The translations under genes and the position numbers were made by a program. The notes below the pieces were generated by a model. It saw only the letters and a program-made list of their open reading frames with translations, did no database searches and was not told the DNA's origin. Shown piece after piece: positions 47,954 to 61,062 of a DNA stretch of 64,000 bases. Location of the stretch: the NCBI RefSeq assembly GCF_000499845.2, contig NC_023759.2, positions 41,991,172 through 42,055,171 on the forward strand, written 5' to 3'. Each line of letters opens with the position of its first letter. Position 1 is the first letter of the stretch. The DNA is from Phaseolus vulgaris (Eukaryota > Streptophyta > Magnoliopsida > Fabales > Fabaceae).

Positions 47954-48988
47954 GTGAAGATGCAATAGTATTTTATTACTTAGTACAAGCCAAATATTGA
48001 ATAACAAAATGATTACAGGTTAGACATATGGGTAGTGGAAAGCTTATATTTTAGCTAGATATGTATCAAAATTGAGTTGACCTTACTTATTAATAAACAT
48101 ATTTAAAGATGGTATCTTTTTCGGTGCGAGAAAGGTTACAATTTTTTATGGATGGAGTGCAGAATTATAGTTTTTTTTATGTGAAAACTGATATGGCACC
48201 AACAGCTAAGCACCTTTGTCCAAAGAATTTGATTCTCAGCTTGTGAATGGGACAAACATAGTTGGAAGGAGATTTTGTCCTACACTTGCAAAAGGAAAAA
48301 AAAACTATTATATGGCTCATTACTCACAGATTCCGTTTTTTCTAAAATCTTGGGATCACACTTCCAAGGGCATAATCAACTCTCAACTCTTGGATTATTG
48401 TTTGTTTTCACTAAAAGGGTTGATTCGTTTTGGAAATTCATAAAGCACTTTTCTTTCTAATATTTATTGAAATTGTGTTAGTAGGACTGAAAGACAACTT
48501 TTGTTTGATGTTCTACTTTTCTGATTTTACAAATTGTCAGTTTTATTTTGGCTGTTTTCTTCCTCAAAATGAGTCAATTTTGGTAAGTTTTGGTAAAAGA
48601 GGTTATGATTGTTTAATGCTAGCTTAATCTACGCTCATTCTTATTCACTTTCCAAATTTTAACCCATAATTTATTTTATTTAATTAAAGTATTAACTAAA
48701 AACACAAACATTCAATATTTACTATATTTATAACAATATAAGATGGAGATTTGTGAATATTCTACACATGCCATATTCCTATCTATCTTACCGTTAATTA
48801 TATTTTATATGGAAAACAACAATAAAGAAAAAAGGAAAAAGAATATTAGATATAGATAAGTAAAAAAAAATGGTTTTAACGAAATTGTTTAGAGAAAGTT
48901 AATATAATTCCGAAAATGAGTTTAATTAACTGAAATTTTTTTAATCTTCCGTAAATTCTGGTTTAAGAAACCTTTCCAGTCTTACATC

Positions 48989-49244
48989 TGTTAGACTGGG
49001 CCCGTACACAAGCACAAGACTAAAAAGACAGTCCAATTGGATGAAAGATTTTATAATAGGATAGACCCATGTGTCTTTAGGAAATGTCTGCCATTTTATT
49101 ATTATTATGTTTTTTATTATTGAAAGTTTTTGTAAGGCCCATGGCCCCTTTTTTTACCCTTATAAGGGACTAAGCAATATGAAAGAAGGCAGAGAAGTTT
49201 TTGGTAAACCCTAGTTTTAGAATAGCAGTAGCGAAAGCCTAACA
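48989..49244 (+). repeat. 5' LTR of gypsy element
   Basis: Begins TGTTAGACTGGG and ends GAAAGCCTAACA. The following ATTTGGTGCTTTCATTG is the expected place of the primer site. Confidence 0.9.
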
Positions 49245-49269
49245 ATTTGGTGCTTTCATTGTTCCTACC

Positions 49270-52200
49270 ATGGCTCCCCAACCTCCATCCAAAGATCTGA
49301 ACGAGGCCTTAGCCAACATCCAAACAAATCTCACCGACATCCAAAGCCAACTGGCAGAAAACACTAGCAGACAATCTACCTTAGAGGCTCATAATGACCA
49401 CCTTCACTTTACCTTCACGTCCATCCTGGATCAGGTTGCTCTCTTGACTCAAACGGAGAATAAAATTCCACACATGAACCAGCAAAGTAGCCCTCATTCC
49501 AATCACTCAAACCAACAACAATCCACCACCCCTTCCATACGACCACCAACACTCAACCTATCCTTCTTTGATGGTACAAATCCACTGGATTGGCTTTTTC
49601 AAGCTAACCAATATTTCTCCTTTTATCAAATACCGCTGGACCAACGCATTCCTATGGTGGGATTTCATATGCAGGGAGACGCTCTCTCATGGTTTAAATG
49701 GCTGCACAATAACCACCTAGTCACAGATTGGCACTCCTTCACAAGGGCTTTGGAGCTTCGTTTTGGCCCCTCAACATATATCAATCATCAAGTGGAGTTG
49801 TTCAAACTCTAGCAAACCACGTCGGTCACTGAATACCAATGTAGGTTTGAACGCTTTTGCAATTGTGTGGTGGGTCTCACTTCCAAAACTATACTTAATT
49901 GTTTCATTTCTGGTCTGAATGTTGAAATCCGCAGAGAACTAACCATATTAAACCCATATTCTATAGCCCAAGCCATAGGTCTAGCTAAGCTTATTGAAGA
50001 CAAACTCAGGGATTCTAAACCTAAATAAATTCGATTTCTAGTACCTACCTATCACCACCCTAACCCCACTCCCTCATTCATTAACAGAACCAACACCCCT
50101 ACACCACCCCCAACCCATATTCCCATCAAACGTTTATCCTCCTCACAAATGCAAGAGAGACGAGCCCTAGGGTTATGCTACAACTGTGACGAAAAATTCT
50201 TCCCTGGCCATAAATGCACTTCCTCTCGGTTTTTGCTCCTTTTAGATGACCCAGAACTCATAGCTGAACCCACGGAGGAGATTTCCCCCACACATGACCA
50301 CACCAACACCATTCACTTCCACCTTTCACCTCAAGCCCTATCAGGTACTATTTCCCCAAAAACCCTCAAATTCACAGGTTTAATTCATCACCTCCCTGTT
50401 ATCGTCCTTATTGACTCGGGAAGCTCCCACAACATTCTTCAACCACGTATTGCCCACCATTTAAACCTAGCCATATCCCCTAGCCCACCCCTCTCGGTAA
50501 TGGTTGGAAATGGGGCGTTCATTAAGTGCCAGGGTATTTGTCCATTGGTGGACATATCTCTCCAGAACTCTACCTTCACTATTCCCTTTTACCTTCTTCC
50601 CATTGAAGGTGCGGATGTTGTTTTGGGCGTGGAATGGTTGAGCACGCTAGGGTCCATCCAAGCAGATTTCTCAATCCCCAGCATAGAGTTTACCCACAAC
50701 AACCAACATATTACTTTGCAAGCCGCCCACTCACCCAACCCATCAGCTACCACTTATCACCAATTTTGTCACTATCTATCCAATAACTCTATTGCCTCTT
50801 TACACCTCCTATCGGTGGACACCCAACACCGCTCCCATACAACCTTAGCCACTACCATTGATAATCCTTCATCCCCTTTATCCCACCTACCTTCACCCAT
50901 CAAATCCCTTCTTCAAGAATACCAATGTATCTTTCAAAAACCTAGAGGGTTACCTCCACAGAGACCACATGACCACCATATTCCCCTGTTACCTAATACC
51001 TCACCAATCAAAGTGAAACCATACCGTTACTCATATCACCACAAGGAAGTTATTACAACACTGATCTCAGAAATGTTGCAAGAGGGCATTATTCAACCCA
51101 GTACAAGCCCATTCTCTTCACCGGTGCTCTTAATAAAAAAAAAAGATGGAACATGGCGTTTTTGTGTTGATTACAGAGCCTTAAATGCAGCCACCATTCG
51201 TGACCACTTTCCCATTCCCACCATTGATGAACTGCTCGATGAGTTAGGCTCAGCTACTGTTTTTACTAAAATAGACCTACACTCAGGGTACCACCAAATA
51301 CTGCTTCTCCCAAAAGACACTCACAAAACAACGTTCCGCACTATAGATGACCACTATGAATTCTTAGTCATGCCATTTGGTTTAACTAACGCTCTTCTAC
51401 TTTTCAGGTAGCAATGAATGATCTTCTCAGACCATACCTCCGCCAGTTTGTCTTAGTTTTTTTTTATGATATTTTGATTTATAGTCCAAGTTTGCAGGAC
51501 CATATTGCTCACCTACAAACTATATTGGAAGTGCTACACACTCAACAATTTTTTGCCAAGCTTTCCAAATGCAGTTTTGCAACCGCGGAAGTTAGTTACT
51601 TGGGTAACATTATTTCTGCTCAAGGAGTCCAACCAGACCCAGAGAAGGTCAAATCAATACACGACTGGCCTCAGCCACGATCACTCACGGAATTACGGGG
51701 TTTCCTCGGCCTCACCGGATTTTACAGGAAATTCATAAAGCACTACGCCACTCTCGCCGCTCCTCTCACCGATTTATTACAACACCACAAATTTACATGG
51801 ACTGAGCTCACGCAACAAGCATTTGAAAAATTAAAATTACACATGAAGACAATGCCTACACTACACCTTCCAGATTTTAAGCTGCCCTTTGTGGTAGAAA
51901 CAAATGCCTCAACAGTGGCCATAGGACCCGTCCTCAGCCAATCAGGACAACCACTGGTTTTTTTCAACAAAAAGATGAATCCCAAGCTCCAAGCTTCCTC
52001 CGTATATGTTCGGGAGATGTATGCCATAACAGAATCAGTAAAAAAATGGCGTCAATACCTCATAGGACAACATTTCAGAATCATAACAGATCAAAAGAGC
52101 CTAAAAACACTCCTCTCCCAAACCATTCAAACCCCAGAACAACAGAAATGGAAAATGGACTGCTAAATTGCAGGGATATGATTTTCAAATTATTTACCAA

Positions 52201-53506
52201 CCTGGGAAGGAAAATGCCGTGGCTGATGCTCTTTAAAGGCAAGGTCAGGATTCCACTCTCATACTGCTTGCAGTGTCGTCCCCAATCTCGCAGCTTATTC
52301 AAGAACTCCAAACTTATTTTGCCACCACAGAAGGCCAGGAAGTGGTCCACGCTTGCACAAGCAGTCAACAACATCCAAGCCTGTTCTCCACCAGCCACAA
52401 TTTACTTTTTTTTGCCATAAGATATTCGTGCCAGCATCAACTGATTTCCGCCAGCGCATTATGACAGAGTTCCATGCTTCCCCTTATGACGGCCATTCCA
52501 ACATCAAACCAACCCTCAAGCGCATAGCCGCTTCATTCTATTGGTCGAAATGGACCAAAGACGTCCATTGTTTTGTCCAACAATGCTCCACATGCCAAAA
52601 AAATAAATATATGCCAACCAAAACTCAGGGCTTACTGCAACCATTACCAATTCCAAAACAAGTATGAGAGGTTATTTCAATGGATTTTATTACTCACCTT
52701 TCAGTCTCAGCCGGACACTCGGTCATTTGGGTCATGTGCAGACTCACAAAATATGCGCACTTTATCGCTTTGCCCCCACACTTCATGGCCCAGCAACTAG
52801 CCAAGCATTTCTCAGTAGAAATATGTCGCCTCCATGGACTACCAAAAACCATCGTTTTAGATCGCGACCCCTTGTTTGTTAGCACATTCTGGCAGCACCT
52901 GTTCAAAGCACAAGGAACAACGTTAAAATTTAGTTCGTCATACCATCCCCAAACGGACAGTCAAACCGAGGTACTAAACCGCGACTTAGAGGCCTACCTG
53001 AGATGTTTTGTGGGAAACCAACCAAACAAGTGCATACAATTAATTGCCTGAACACGCTTCCTGACGGAGACAACAGCAGTGTGCCACGCGTCCCACTCAC
53101 AGATGGTTCAACTTTCCCACGCCTCGAGCCTAGCGCTAGCACTCCACGCAATACAAACCCTAATCCTGAAGTAACTCAAGCGACGCCCCTTTCCCAAAAC
53201 CCTAACACACTAGCACCACTCCTTACAAACCCTAATGACCCAACAACCAATACCCAACCCAACTCACCCTTAGTGGCCCGTTCTATTCCTGCACCCCCGC
53301 GCCAGCTTGCATGCACCCCACCCCATATCCAAACTCACGCAAACCAACACCAGCCCAATCACCGTCCAACGGCCCAACTAATTCCAAGATCCCACTTTGA
53401 GGACAAAGTGTCTAGTGGGGTGGATAGTAATGTTAGATTGGGCCCGTACACAAGCACAAGACCAAAAAGACAACCCAATTGGATGAAAGACTTTTTAATA
53501 GGATAG
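49270..53506 (+). pseudogene. Broken gypsy gag-pol
   Basis: Gag begins at ATG 49270 and is cut by TAG at 49810 and TAA near 50026 in the same frame. The knuckle [14 protein letters not shown] and protease [11 protein letters not shown] then follow. Reverse transcriptase starts well ([21 protein letters not shown]), shifts frame near 51405, and reads VFFYDILIYS where the family has two adjacent Asp, so one catalytic Asp is gone. Another shift lies near 52150 and a stop near 52242. The integrase zinc motif (HCFVQQCSTCQKNK) is near 52565-52610. Its core reads WVMCRLTKYAHF, lacking the usual first Asp, while VLDRDPLF and QTDSQTEVLNR remain. After RCFVGN the frame jumps to a Pro/Asn-rich tail. No activity is expected. 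Confidence 0.88.
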
Positions 53507-53691
53507 ACCCATGTGTCTTTAGGAAATGTCTGCCATTTTATTATTATTATTATGTTTTTTTTATTATTGAAAGGTTTTGTAAGGCCCATGGCCCTTTTTT
53601 TTACCCTTATAAGGGACTAAGCAATATGAATGAAGGCAGAAAAGTTTTTGGTAAACCCTAGTTTTAGAATAGCAGTAGCGAAAGCCTAACA
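53431..53691 (+). repeat. 3' LTR of gypsy element
   Basis: Begins TGTTAGATTGGG and ends GAAAGCCTAACA. It is about 4 percent different from the left LTR by eye, so this insertion is clearly older than the copia at 57343. Confidence 0.9.
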
Positions 53692-53797
53692 ACATCACTG
53701 AGATGAGACTTCTGTTTTGTGTGTATATATGTCGACTGAGTTCAATTCCTTGTTTCTTCCTTAATTAGATTCCTGTAAACTTAGCAAATTATTCTTT

Positions 53798-54140
53798 TTA
53801 TCAACAAAAAATAATTAATTAAAAAGGGATACTTCAGGGGTATCTGAACCCGTTTACAGATAGAGGACCCTATCTAGAACTAGAAGAGACTCCAAGAACT
53901 AGAAACAATTTGCACCTAAAACAGGTACTATGCCAAGAAGACCATATCTCAAAACAAGAGCTTCTTTAAAACTAAAACACCAACAACAATAAAATAGAGA
54001 TTGACCAATTCCTGCCATTCCCTCCAGAGGTGCAAAAAACCTTTGCATCATAACGAATCTTCCAAGTTTTCCATTAAAAACAGAAAACACAGTTTGTATA
54101 GCAGATTGTTGATTAGTGTTTTGATCCATTAAGAAAAGTT
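53798..54140 (-). mobile_element. 3' remnant of an L1-type LINE
   Basis: On the - strand the segment ends GGGTTCAGATACCCCTGAAGTATCCC then a T- and A-rich tail (53800-53850). This closely resembles the 3' end of the LINE at 38709-39732 (GGGATACCTCTGAAGTATCCC). No coding part is left. The 5' border and target duplication could not be fixed. Confidence 0.5.
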
Positions 54141-54236
54141 TGTATAGCAGTTGAGTATACTTGCTTCTTCGCAAGGGGGTTTGAGGTTGCAACCTATTCA
54201 CATTGATGTTATTTATTTATTTTACTGTGGTTTGTC

Positions 54237-54560
54237 CACTACAAGAAAAGTAACAATTAGCTTCCAAAATCTTGCGTGGGCCAGTAGCGGACGCTACTCT
54301 CGTCGGCCAAAATGGATAAAAGCCCACGCAAGAATCACATTGGACGCAAAATGAAGAATTAGCTTCCAAATTTTTGCATGGACCACTTGCAGACGCTACT
54401 CTCGTCGGCCAAAATGGCTAAAAGCCTACGCAAGAATGACCTTGGACGCAAAAGGGACGCACAAATGAATTTAATTTATTTTTTAAGAAAAAATTAGTTT
54501 GCGTCTGCCACGGCTCACGCATATGTGTCGGCCACAAAGCCCACGCATATGCGTCCGCAA
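54237..54560 (+). mobile_element. Left end of a CACTA (En/Spm-type) transposon
   Basis: CACTACAAGAAAA at 54237-54249 is the conserved terminus of plant CACTA elements. Behind it come subterminal repeats: a unit of about 100 bases, with CGGACGCTACTCTCGTCGGC-like core and CACGCAAGAAT, at 54259-54349 and again 54359-54450. A related GC-rich block follows (GCCCACGCATATGCGTCCGC words, to 54560). I found no matching right end (TTTTCTTGTAGTG) in the window, so the element is truncated or its right end is decayed. Confidence 0.7.
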
Positions 54561-56555
54561 TGGCCCACGCATTTTTAGGATTTTAAAATTTAAATTTATT
54601 TAATGTATAATAAATATTTTAATATTTAATTCTTTATTATATTTATTTTAAAATTATTTCTTTAATATTATAATAAATTATTTAATTTATCAATTTTGAA
54701 TATAAATTAGTTAAATTAAATTAAATAAGTGTTTGATTTAAAATTAATTGAGTAAAAGAAAATATATATTTAAATTATTTAAATGTTACATAAAATATTT
54801 TATTATTTCAAAAATTATTTATTTTAAATTTATTTTATTTATATATTTTTATAAATATTTTATTTTTGAAATTATGATATAAATTAGTTAAATTACATTT
54901 ATTAAATTGATTAAGTGTTTAATTTTAAAATTATTTAAAAGAAGTTATCTTAAAGTTTATAAAGATTTGAAAACATATAGAAAAATAATAATTAATTAAA
55001 AACTAGTAAAAATAAATAAAAATAAAATGCGTATTTAAATTTTATAAATATTATATAAAATATACATAAATTTAAGAATATAAATTCAAGAGGAAGTAAT
55101 TAATTAATGCAAATGATAATGGATGTATTTAAAAATAGAGAATAAATTTGATCTAAAAGTGTTTTATTTAGTTTAAGAAAAAAAAAGTTTGATAAAACTT
55201 TTGATTAGTAACTTAAATAAATTTAAATGTTATATGTGTGCAATGGATGAATGAATTAGGATTTTTGTTTTGATATCCATTATAGTTTTGAAGATGTTAT
55301 TTCCATTAATGAATCATAAGATCATCTTAATGAATTAGCGAAAATGTATATGATACAAACATATTAAGATTAAGTGCGTGAGTAAGTAACTTATTCTTAA
55401 TTGTTAGATTGATACAATATCCAAAGTGTTCCAAAGTTGACTACATGCTCTATAAATGTCATTGTTATAGTTACTGGGTATGATTTCAAAAAGAAATTAA
55501 TGTTTTCCAACTGAATCACATAATAATGTAGTAAGTAACAAGATGATACATATGCAATATTCCTTATAAGTGTGTTAATATAGTTTCCCAATATACTAAA
55601 TAATAGGTCTTTGACATAGTAAATTTAGTAGACTTAGTTTTTAATAAATGTAACATAAATAAGTAAGTTTCGACTGGGTGTGATATAGAATGAACTTAAA
55701 ATCATGTAACAATATTAATTTTAATAATACAAATATAATATTAATAATAATATTAATAATAATGTTAATAATAATATTAATAATAATATTAATAATATTA
55801 GTAATAATAATTATATTAATATATATAAATTATATCAATAATAACAATAATAAATAAATAAGTATAAAACACTTCATAAGTCTTATACAACTTAAAAAAG
55901 GTCCCATAACAAAAAACCAACAAAAAGCCCTCTCTCCCCCTCTCCCCCCTCTATATATATATATGTCACGTCAAAGACACCTAGGATATCCTATACTAAA
56001 TTTGCTAGGAAGATCTGTGCAATGAAAAATTAACAATAATTTAAATTTTCTTACAGTAATAAAAAATGTGAGATAGGGAAAAAGGTTTACGTGTCAGAAG
56101 GGTTCACTTGTAAGAAAATGGAGCTGGCATTGATGGTTGCAGACACGATGATTTCTGACTTCAGTGACACATTTTCTACAGTTAACATCTCAACTTTTCG
56201 CTGTTCTTCAGTCTAGGCCTAAACATAGGAAATATGAGCATTAGTCATTAACTTTCCTCTTGTCAGATCGACCCTCTTCCTGTTTAGTTTTTCAATTTTA
56301 CATGCAGAGAAGTGAATAAGTGTTAGGATAGGTACAATAGACAGGCCCAATTGATCTATTTAGGTGACATAGTTTCTCTGAATGAGAAGAAAAAAAAAAG
56401 AAGAATTTACTAAATCCTAGTTTTAGTTTATGTATAGTATAGGTAGTTGTTCTCTATTAATAAACATGTGATAGTAAAGAAACCAAACTTCCAAATTTTG
56501 AACTAAAAATCAAACTTTAGGTTATTAATACTAGTCTAAACTCTGCAAGTTTATC
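54561..56555. other. AT-rich DNA, possible CACTA interior, with microsatellite
   Basis: Extremely AT-rich, no recognised protein. An imperfect (TAA)n / AATAATATT tract fills about 55735-55860 and a pyrimidine-rich CTCTCCCCC tract lies near 55930-55950. A stretch at 56323-56470 beginning TGTTAGGATAGG resembles a decayed LTR, but I found no partner. Confidence 0.45.
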
Positions 56556-57342
56556 ATAAATGTATTAAAGATGACACTTCAGAAATGTTCTAACCCTTAC
56601 ATAGAGTACATTGTAACTTACAAAACAGTTACCTAGCACAGAGGCCTAACTTGCTTTAACAAGTTAAAACATAAGCTAAAGACAACCCCTACACTACATA
56701 TGGCAGAAACCTGCACTAACACTAGGCCAAAACCTTAAACAGCTAGAGCACTACTTACAGCTGCTAAACATAAACCACCAGTGCCTAGGCTCCTTTAAAA
56801 AGCATAATTAAGCACCAAAACTGCACCAAATAAGCACCATCTATGCAGCAGAGAACAAAAAACCAGCTCAGGTTCCTTTTAACCCAAACTGTGGCTTCAT
56901 CAAAACCACAAAACCTCCATGCATTCCTTTCTTCCGCGTACCAGCAAACTATTAATGCTTCAAACTGGCCATATAAAGCTTCCAAATGAGTTGCAAGCAA
57001 CCCTTCAAGTTTGACAATAACTGGGCTTCTTGCTTCATAAGCTTAGACAGCTCTTCTCTTCAACATAACTAGTGTTTCCTACACCCTAAAGTTCAACTCA
57101 TCCGAGACTTTCACATCAGAATTCATCATATTCTGCATAACTCCCTAAGACCACTGTGAAATGCACACTTTACCCTGTGAAACAGAACCAACAACTACTC
57201 TAACTGGATGACTGGGAGAACTGGTGCAATAGGCCCTCACCATCAACCATTATCATTTACGGCACCTCCCTTCCACACGTTATCCAGATGCTTTCTAAGA
57301 TAATCTATGCTGCTAAACAAATTATAGTACGCACCAACAACA
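56556..57342 (-). other. Unidentified decayed sequence, possibly LINE 3' part
   Basis: This block is less AT-rich than its left flank. On the - strand it has a 71-codon frame (57000-56785) without a domain I know, then an untranslated-looking tail. The tail has AACATTTCTGAAGTGTCATC and AATACATTTATG, loosely like LINE 3' ends. The copia element at 57343 is inserted at its right edge. Identity remains open. Confidence 0.3.
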
Positions 57343-57661
57343 TGTTGGGAAAAACGGGTAATTTTCCCACTAAAACAAAACCCTAACAGAGCTACCCGAC
57401 AAATAATATTGAATAAATAAAGCAGAATAATAAAAGAGATAAAGAGGAAAGAACACACCCGAAAATTGTTAACGGAGTTCGGCCTGTTTAGCCTAATCTC
57501 CGAGCACAGCAAAAACAGCTCACTTTTATTACTATGAGAGAAGATATTACAAATTGGGATATATAACAGTGAAGGAGGGGATGTTAATATATAACCCTCA
57601 AACCTCCTTCCCAAACAATGAACCCACCGATGTGGGACTTGGGATTAAGCCAAAATCAACA
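57343..57661 (-). repeat. 3' LTR of copia element 3
   Basis: Reads TGTTGATTTTGGC...CCCAACA on the - strand. Next to it inside lies the purine-rich GCCAAGGTGGAGATT. Confidence 0.93.
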
Positions 57662-57768
57662 AATCTCCACCTTGGCTTAATTTCAAGTCTCACCTAAAAC
57701 AAATCTTCTCAAAACATAACAAAAACAAACTTTACAGTGCTTCAAATTTGCGCCTCCGGACGCCAACT

Positions 57769-60700
57769 TCAAATGTGCAAGATATTAACCAAGTCTAAAC
57801 AGTGTTCAAACTTGGTCCTTGTAACCACCTTGGTGAGCATATCTGCAGGATTCTCCGTAGTGTGAATCTTCTGGAGAACAATCTCCTCTTCTTCGAGAAT
57901 CTCACGCACAAAGTGATAGCGAACATCAATGTGCTTCGTCCGTGCATGAAAGACTTGATTCTTTGCTAAATGAATAGCACTCTGACTGTCAGAATATAAC
58001 TCAAGTTGTTTCTGACCAACTCCCAAGTCTTTAAGCAACCCATGAAGCCAAATTGCTTCCTTCACAGCCTCTGTAATCGCCATATACTCTGCCTCTGTCG
58101 TAGACAAAGCCACCGTAGACTGCAAGGTAGACTTCCAACTAACTGGCGCTTTTGCTAAAGTGAACAAATAACCAGTAGTAGACCGTCGCTTATCCAAATC
58201 ACCTGCATAATCAGAATCACAATATCCAACTATGCATTGACCAAGTGATTCATCTTGCTCAAATGTCAATCCAACATCTAAGGTATTTTGGAGGTACCGT
58301 AGAATCCATCTCACAGCTTGCCAATGACCCTTGCCCGGATCATGCATGTACCTACTAACAACACTCACAGCCTGTGAAATATCTGGTCTTGTACACACCA
58401 TTGCATACATCAAGCTTCCAACTGCATTTGCATATGGGACTTTCGCCATGTATTCTCGTTCTTCATTAGTCGTCGGAGATAAACGGCTACTCAATTTCAA
58501 ATGAGGAGCAAGTGGGGTACTTACAGGTTTTGTATCTTCGTGTATACCAAAACGTTGTAGTACCTTCTGCAAATACTGCTTCTGTGACAGCCAAAGTTTT
58601 CCCCTCTCTCTGTCCCTGTTTATCTCCATGCCGAGAATCTTCTTGGCTTCCCCCAAATCCTTCATCTCGAACTCTTTACTCAACTGAGCCTTTAACCTGT
58701 CAATCTCAACTTGGCTCTTTGCTGCAATCAGCATATCATCAACATATAAGAGTAAGTAAATGTAGGAACCATCTTCAAGTCTGCGCAAATACACACAGTG
58801 ATCATATTTGCTTCTCTTGTACTTCTGATCCTTCATGAACTTATCAAATCGTTTGTACCACTGTCTCGGAGATTGTTTCAGTCCGTACAACGATTTGCTA
58901 AGTTTACAAACCCAATCTTCTTTACCATCAACCTTGTATCCTTCTGGTTGAGTCATATAGATTTCCTCCTCCAAATCACCGTGTAGGAACGCGGTCTTTA
59001 CATCAAGTTGAGCAAGCTCCAAATTCAACTGTGCTACCAAGGCCAACAAAATTCGAATGGAGGAATGTTTTACAACTGGAGAAAATACCTCATTATAATC
59101 AATTCCCTCCCTCTGAGCAAAGCCTTTAGCAACCAACCTTGCCTTGTAGCGAACATCTTCTTTATTAGGAAATCCTTCTTTCTTTGCAAATACCCATTTG
59201 CACCCAATTGCCTTTTTACCTTTTGGTAATTGTGCCAGCTTCCACGTCTTGTTCTTATTCAAAGATTGCATCTCCTCTTTCATCGCACCTGCCCAATTAC
59301 CACTCTCTGAACTCAAAATGGCTTCTGGGTAAGTGGATGGAATGTCATCAACAACTGGAAGTGCATAGGCAACCATATCCATGAAACGAGCAGGCTTCTG
59401 AATATCTCGTCTCTGTCTTCTAACTGCAATTGGCACTGATTGCTGTTGAGATTCTTGGGTAGGAACCTCTTCCTCATCTGACTCTTCTTCTGCCATAGGA
59501 GAGTCACTTGTGGTATTTCGTGTTGGGATCACCACTGTCGGCTCAAACTCCACCTGCTTCCGGGCACACTCCACCTGTTGCGGAGTACTATCAGCTCCTT
59601 CTGGATTTACCTTCTTTAACATGGCAGATTCATCAAAGGTAACATCCCTGCTGATAATCGTCTTCTTTGCCTCTAGACACCACAAACGGTATCCCTTCAC
59701 TCCAGGACTAAAGCCCATGAAAAGAGCTTTCTTTGCCCGTGGATCCAACTTTGATTCAATCACATGATAATATGCAATAGAACCAAAAACATGCAAAGAA
59801 TCATAATCAGTTGCAGGTTTTCCAGACCATACCTCTAACGGGGTTTTGCCATCTATAGCAGATGATGGCAAACGATTGACGAGATGTTGAACGTATGTCA
59901 CAGCCTCAGCCCAAAACTCTCTGCCTAACTCAGCATTAGACAACATACAACGAACTTTCTCCACAAGTGTCTTGTTCATACGCTCCGAAACCCCATTCTG
60001 TTGTGGTGTTTTTCTAACAGTGAAGTGCCGAACTATGCCACAATCTTGGCATACCTTCAGGAACGGATCACTCTTGTATTCTCCTCCATTATCTGTTCGG
60101 AGAACCTTAATCTTCCTTCCTGTCTGGTTTTCAACTTGAGCTTTCCACTTAAGGAAAATTCCAAGCACATCATTTTTGTTCTTCATAGTAAACACCCAAA
60201 CTCTTCTGGAAAAATCATCAACAAAAGTGACAAAATAATGCCTACCTCCGATTGACGGAGTCTTGGCAGGTCCCCACACATCTGAATGCACATAATCCAG
60301 AATACCCTTGGTATTGTGAATTGCAGTGCCAAACTTCACTCTTCGTTGTTTTCCCAGAACACAATGCTCACAAAATTCAAGTTTGCAAGCCTTCGTACCT
60401 TTCAACAATCCTTGCTTGGTAAGAATTTGCAAGGATTTCTCTCCAGCATGTCCCAACCTCATATGCCACAACTTCGTTGCCTCAGCATCCTTCTTAGTGC
60501 TAGAAGTTGTTGCCGCTACTGTCCCCACCACTGTACTACCTTGGTAGTAATACAAATTGTTCTTCCTCACGCCTTTCAACATCACCAGTGCTCCTGAAGT
60601 TGCTTTAAGAATTCCATCTCGCATCGTCACAACTAGGCCTTTAGATTCTAAAGCCCCCAATGAGATGAGATTCTTCTTCAACTTTGGCACGTACCGTACA

Positions 60701-60984
60701 TCCCGCAAAATTCTGGTGGATCCATCGTGATTCCGCAACTTGATTGAACCTATCCCGACTGTCTTACATGGATTATCATTACCCATGTAAACAACCCCGC
60801 CATCGAGTTCTTGAAAATCAAAGAACCATTCCCGAATGGGACACATATGATAGGTACAACCTGAATCCAATATCCACTCATCTGGATGCAATGATGCTGA
60901 AAGCGAGACAATCAACACATCACTTTTGCTTTCTGCAACATTTGCATCTTGCAGAGCCTTCCCTTCTTGATCCGAATTTGCCAT
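57769..60984 (-). CDS. Copia pol polyprotein without gag (1071 aa), intact
   Basis: A single frame from ATG 60984. After about 45 residues of lead-in ([16 protein letters not shown]) comes the protease motif [14 protein letters not shown]-pre-integrase follows ([19 protein letters not shown]). Integrase has [15 protein letters not shown] and NGVSERMN, so all three acidic residues are present. Reverse transcriptase has [19 protein letters not shown] and [11 protein letters not shown]. RNase H has [19 protein letters not shown]. The motifs fit the Tnt1/Tork-like branch of copia. A full member would have a gag of roughly 300 more residues in front, with a CCHC knuckle; here none is found up to the LTR. 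The lead-in may be the fused edges of a gag deletion. Confidence 0.93.
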   Translation of the reverse strand: MANSDQEGKALQDANVAESKSDVLIVSLSASLHPDEWILDSGCTYHMCPIREWFFDFQELDGGVVYMGNDNPCKTVGIGSIKLRNHDGSTRILRDVRYVPKLKKNLISLGALESKGLVVTMRDGILKATSGALVMLKGVRKNNLYYYQGSTVVGTVAATTSSTKKDAEATKLWHMRLGHAGEKSLQILTKQGLLKGTKACKLEFCEHCVLGKQRRVKFGTAIHNTKGILDYVHSDVWGPAKTPSIGGRHYFVTFVDDFSRRVWVFTMKNKNDVLGIFLKWKAQVENQTGRKIKVLRTDNGGEYKSDPFLKVCQDCGIVRHFTVRKTPQQNGVSERMNKTLVEKVRCMLSNAELGREFWAEAVTYVQHLVNRLPSSAIDGKTPLEVWSGKPATDYDSLHVFGSIAYYHVIESKLDPRAKKALFMGFSPGVKGYRLWCLEAKKTIISRDVTFDESAMLKKVNPEGADSTPQQVECARKQVEFEPTVVIPTRNTTSDSPMAEEESDEEEVPTQESQQQSVPIAVRRQRRDIQKPARFMDMVAYALPVVDDIPSTYPEAILSSESGNWAGAMKEEMQSLNKNKTWKLAQLPKGKKAIGCKWVFAKKEGFPNKEDVRYKARLVAKGFAQREGIDYNEVFSPVVKHSSIRILLALVAQLNLELAQLDVKTAFLHGDLEEEIYMTQPEGYKVDGKEDWVCKLSKSLYGLKQSPRQWYKRFDKFMKDQKYKRSKYDHCVYLRRLEDGSYIYLLLYVDDMLIAAKSQVEIDRLKAQLSKEFEMKDLGEAKKILGMEINRDRERGKLWLSQKQYLQKVLQRFGIHEDTKPVSTPLAPHLKLSSRLSPTTNEEREYMAKVPYANAVGSLMYAMVCTRPDISQAVSVVSRYMHDPGKGHWQAVRWILRYLQNTLDVGLTFEQDESLGQCIVGYCDSDYAGDLDKRRSTTGYLFTLAKAPVSWKSTLQSTVALSTTEAEYMAITEAVKEAIWLHGLLKDLGVGQKQLELYSDSQSAIHLAKNQVFHARTKHIDVRYHFVREILEEEEIVLQKIHTTENPADMLTKVVTRTKFEHCLDLVNILHI

Positions 60985-61048
60985 TACAGACTCACAATAT
61001 AATATTCAATATTACAAATAATTTCAAACAACCCAAGGCGAACCTTCG

Positions 61049-61060
61049 GCTCTGATACCA
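61049..61060 (-). other. Primer binding site of copia element 3
   Basis: TGGTATCAGAGC on the - strand, the usual tRNA-Met-type site, separated from the LTR by two bases. Confidence 0.9.
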
Positions 61061-61062
61061 CT

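Larger units (their letters stand above)
47780..48988. other. Upstream region of transporter B
   Basis: Holds the leader, core promoter and about 1 kb of AT-rich upstream DNA. Short open frames near 48216-48627 show no domain. No transposon ends are seen before the gypsy LTR at 48989. Confidence 0.55.
48989..53691 (+). mobile_element. Dead Ty3/gypsy LTR retrotransposon
   Basis: A 4703-base element with LTRs of 256 and 261 bases, both TGTTAGA...CCTAACA, differing by about ten substitutions and two small indels. Target duplication ACATC (48984-48988 and 53692-53696) is perfect. The order gag, protease, reverse transcriptase, RNase H, integrase is that of Ty3/gypsy. The 3' part ends with GAGGACAAAGTG and TAGTGGGGTGG before the right LTR. 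The coding region is broken many times, and the integrase C-terminal part is deleted. Confidence 0.93.

Noticed and set aside
57243..57614. 123-codon frame overlapping the copia 3 LTR, with a near copy at 60984-61334
   Set aside because: Both are readings of the LTR sequence; similarity comes from the two LTRs, not from a gene.
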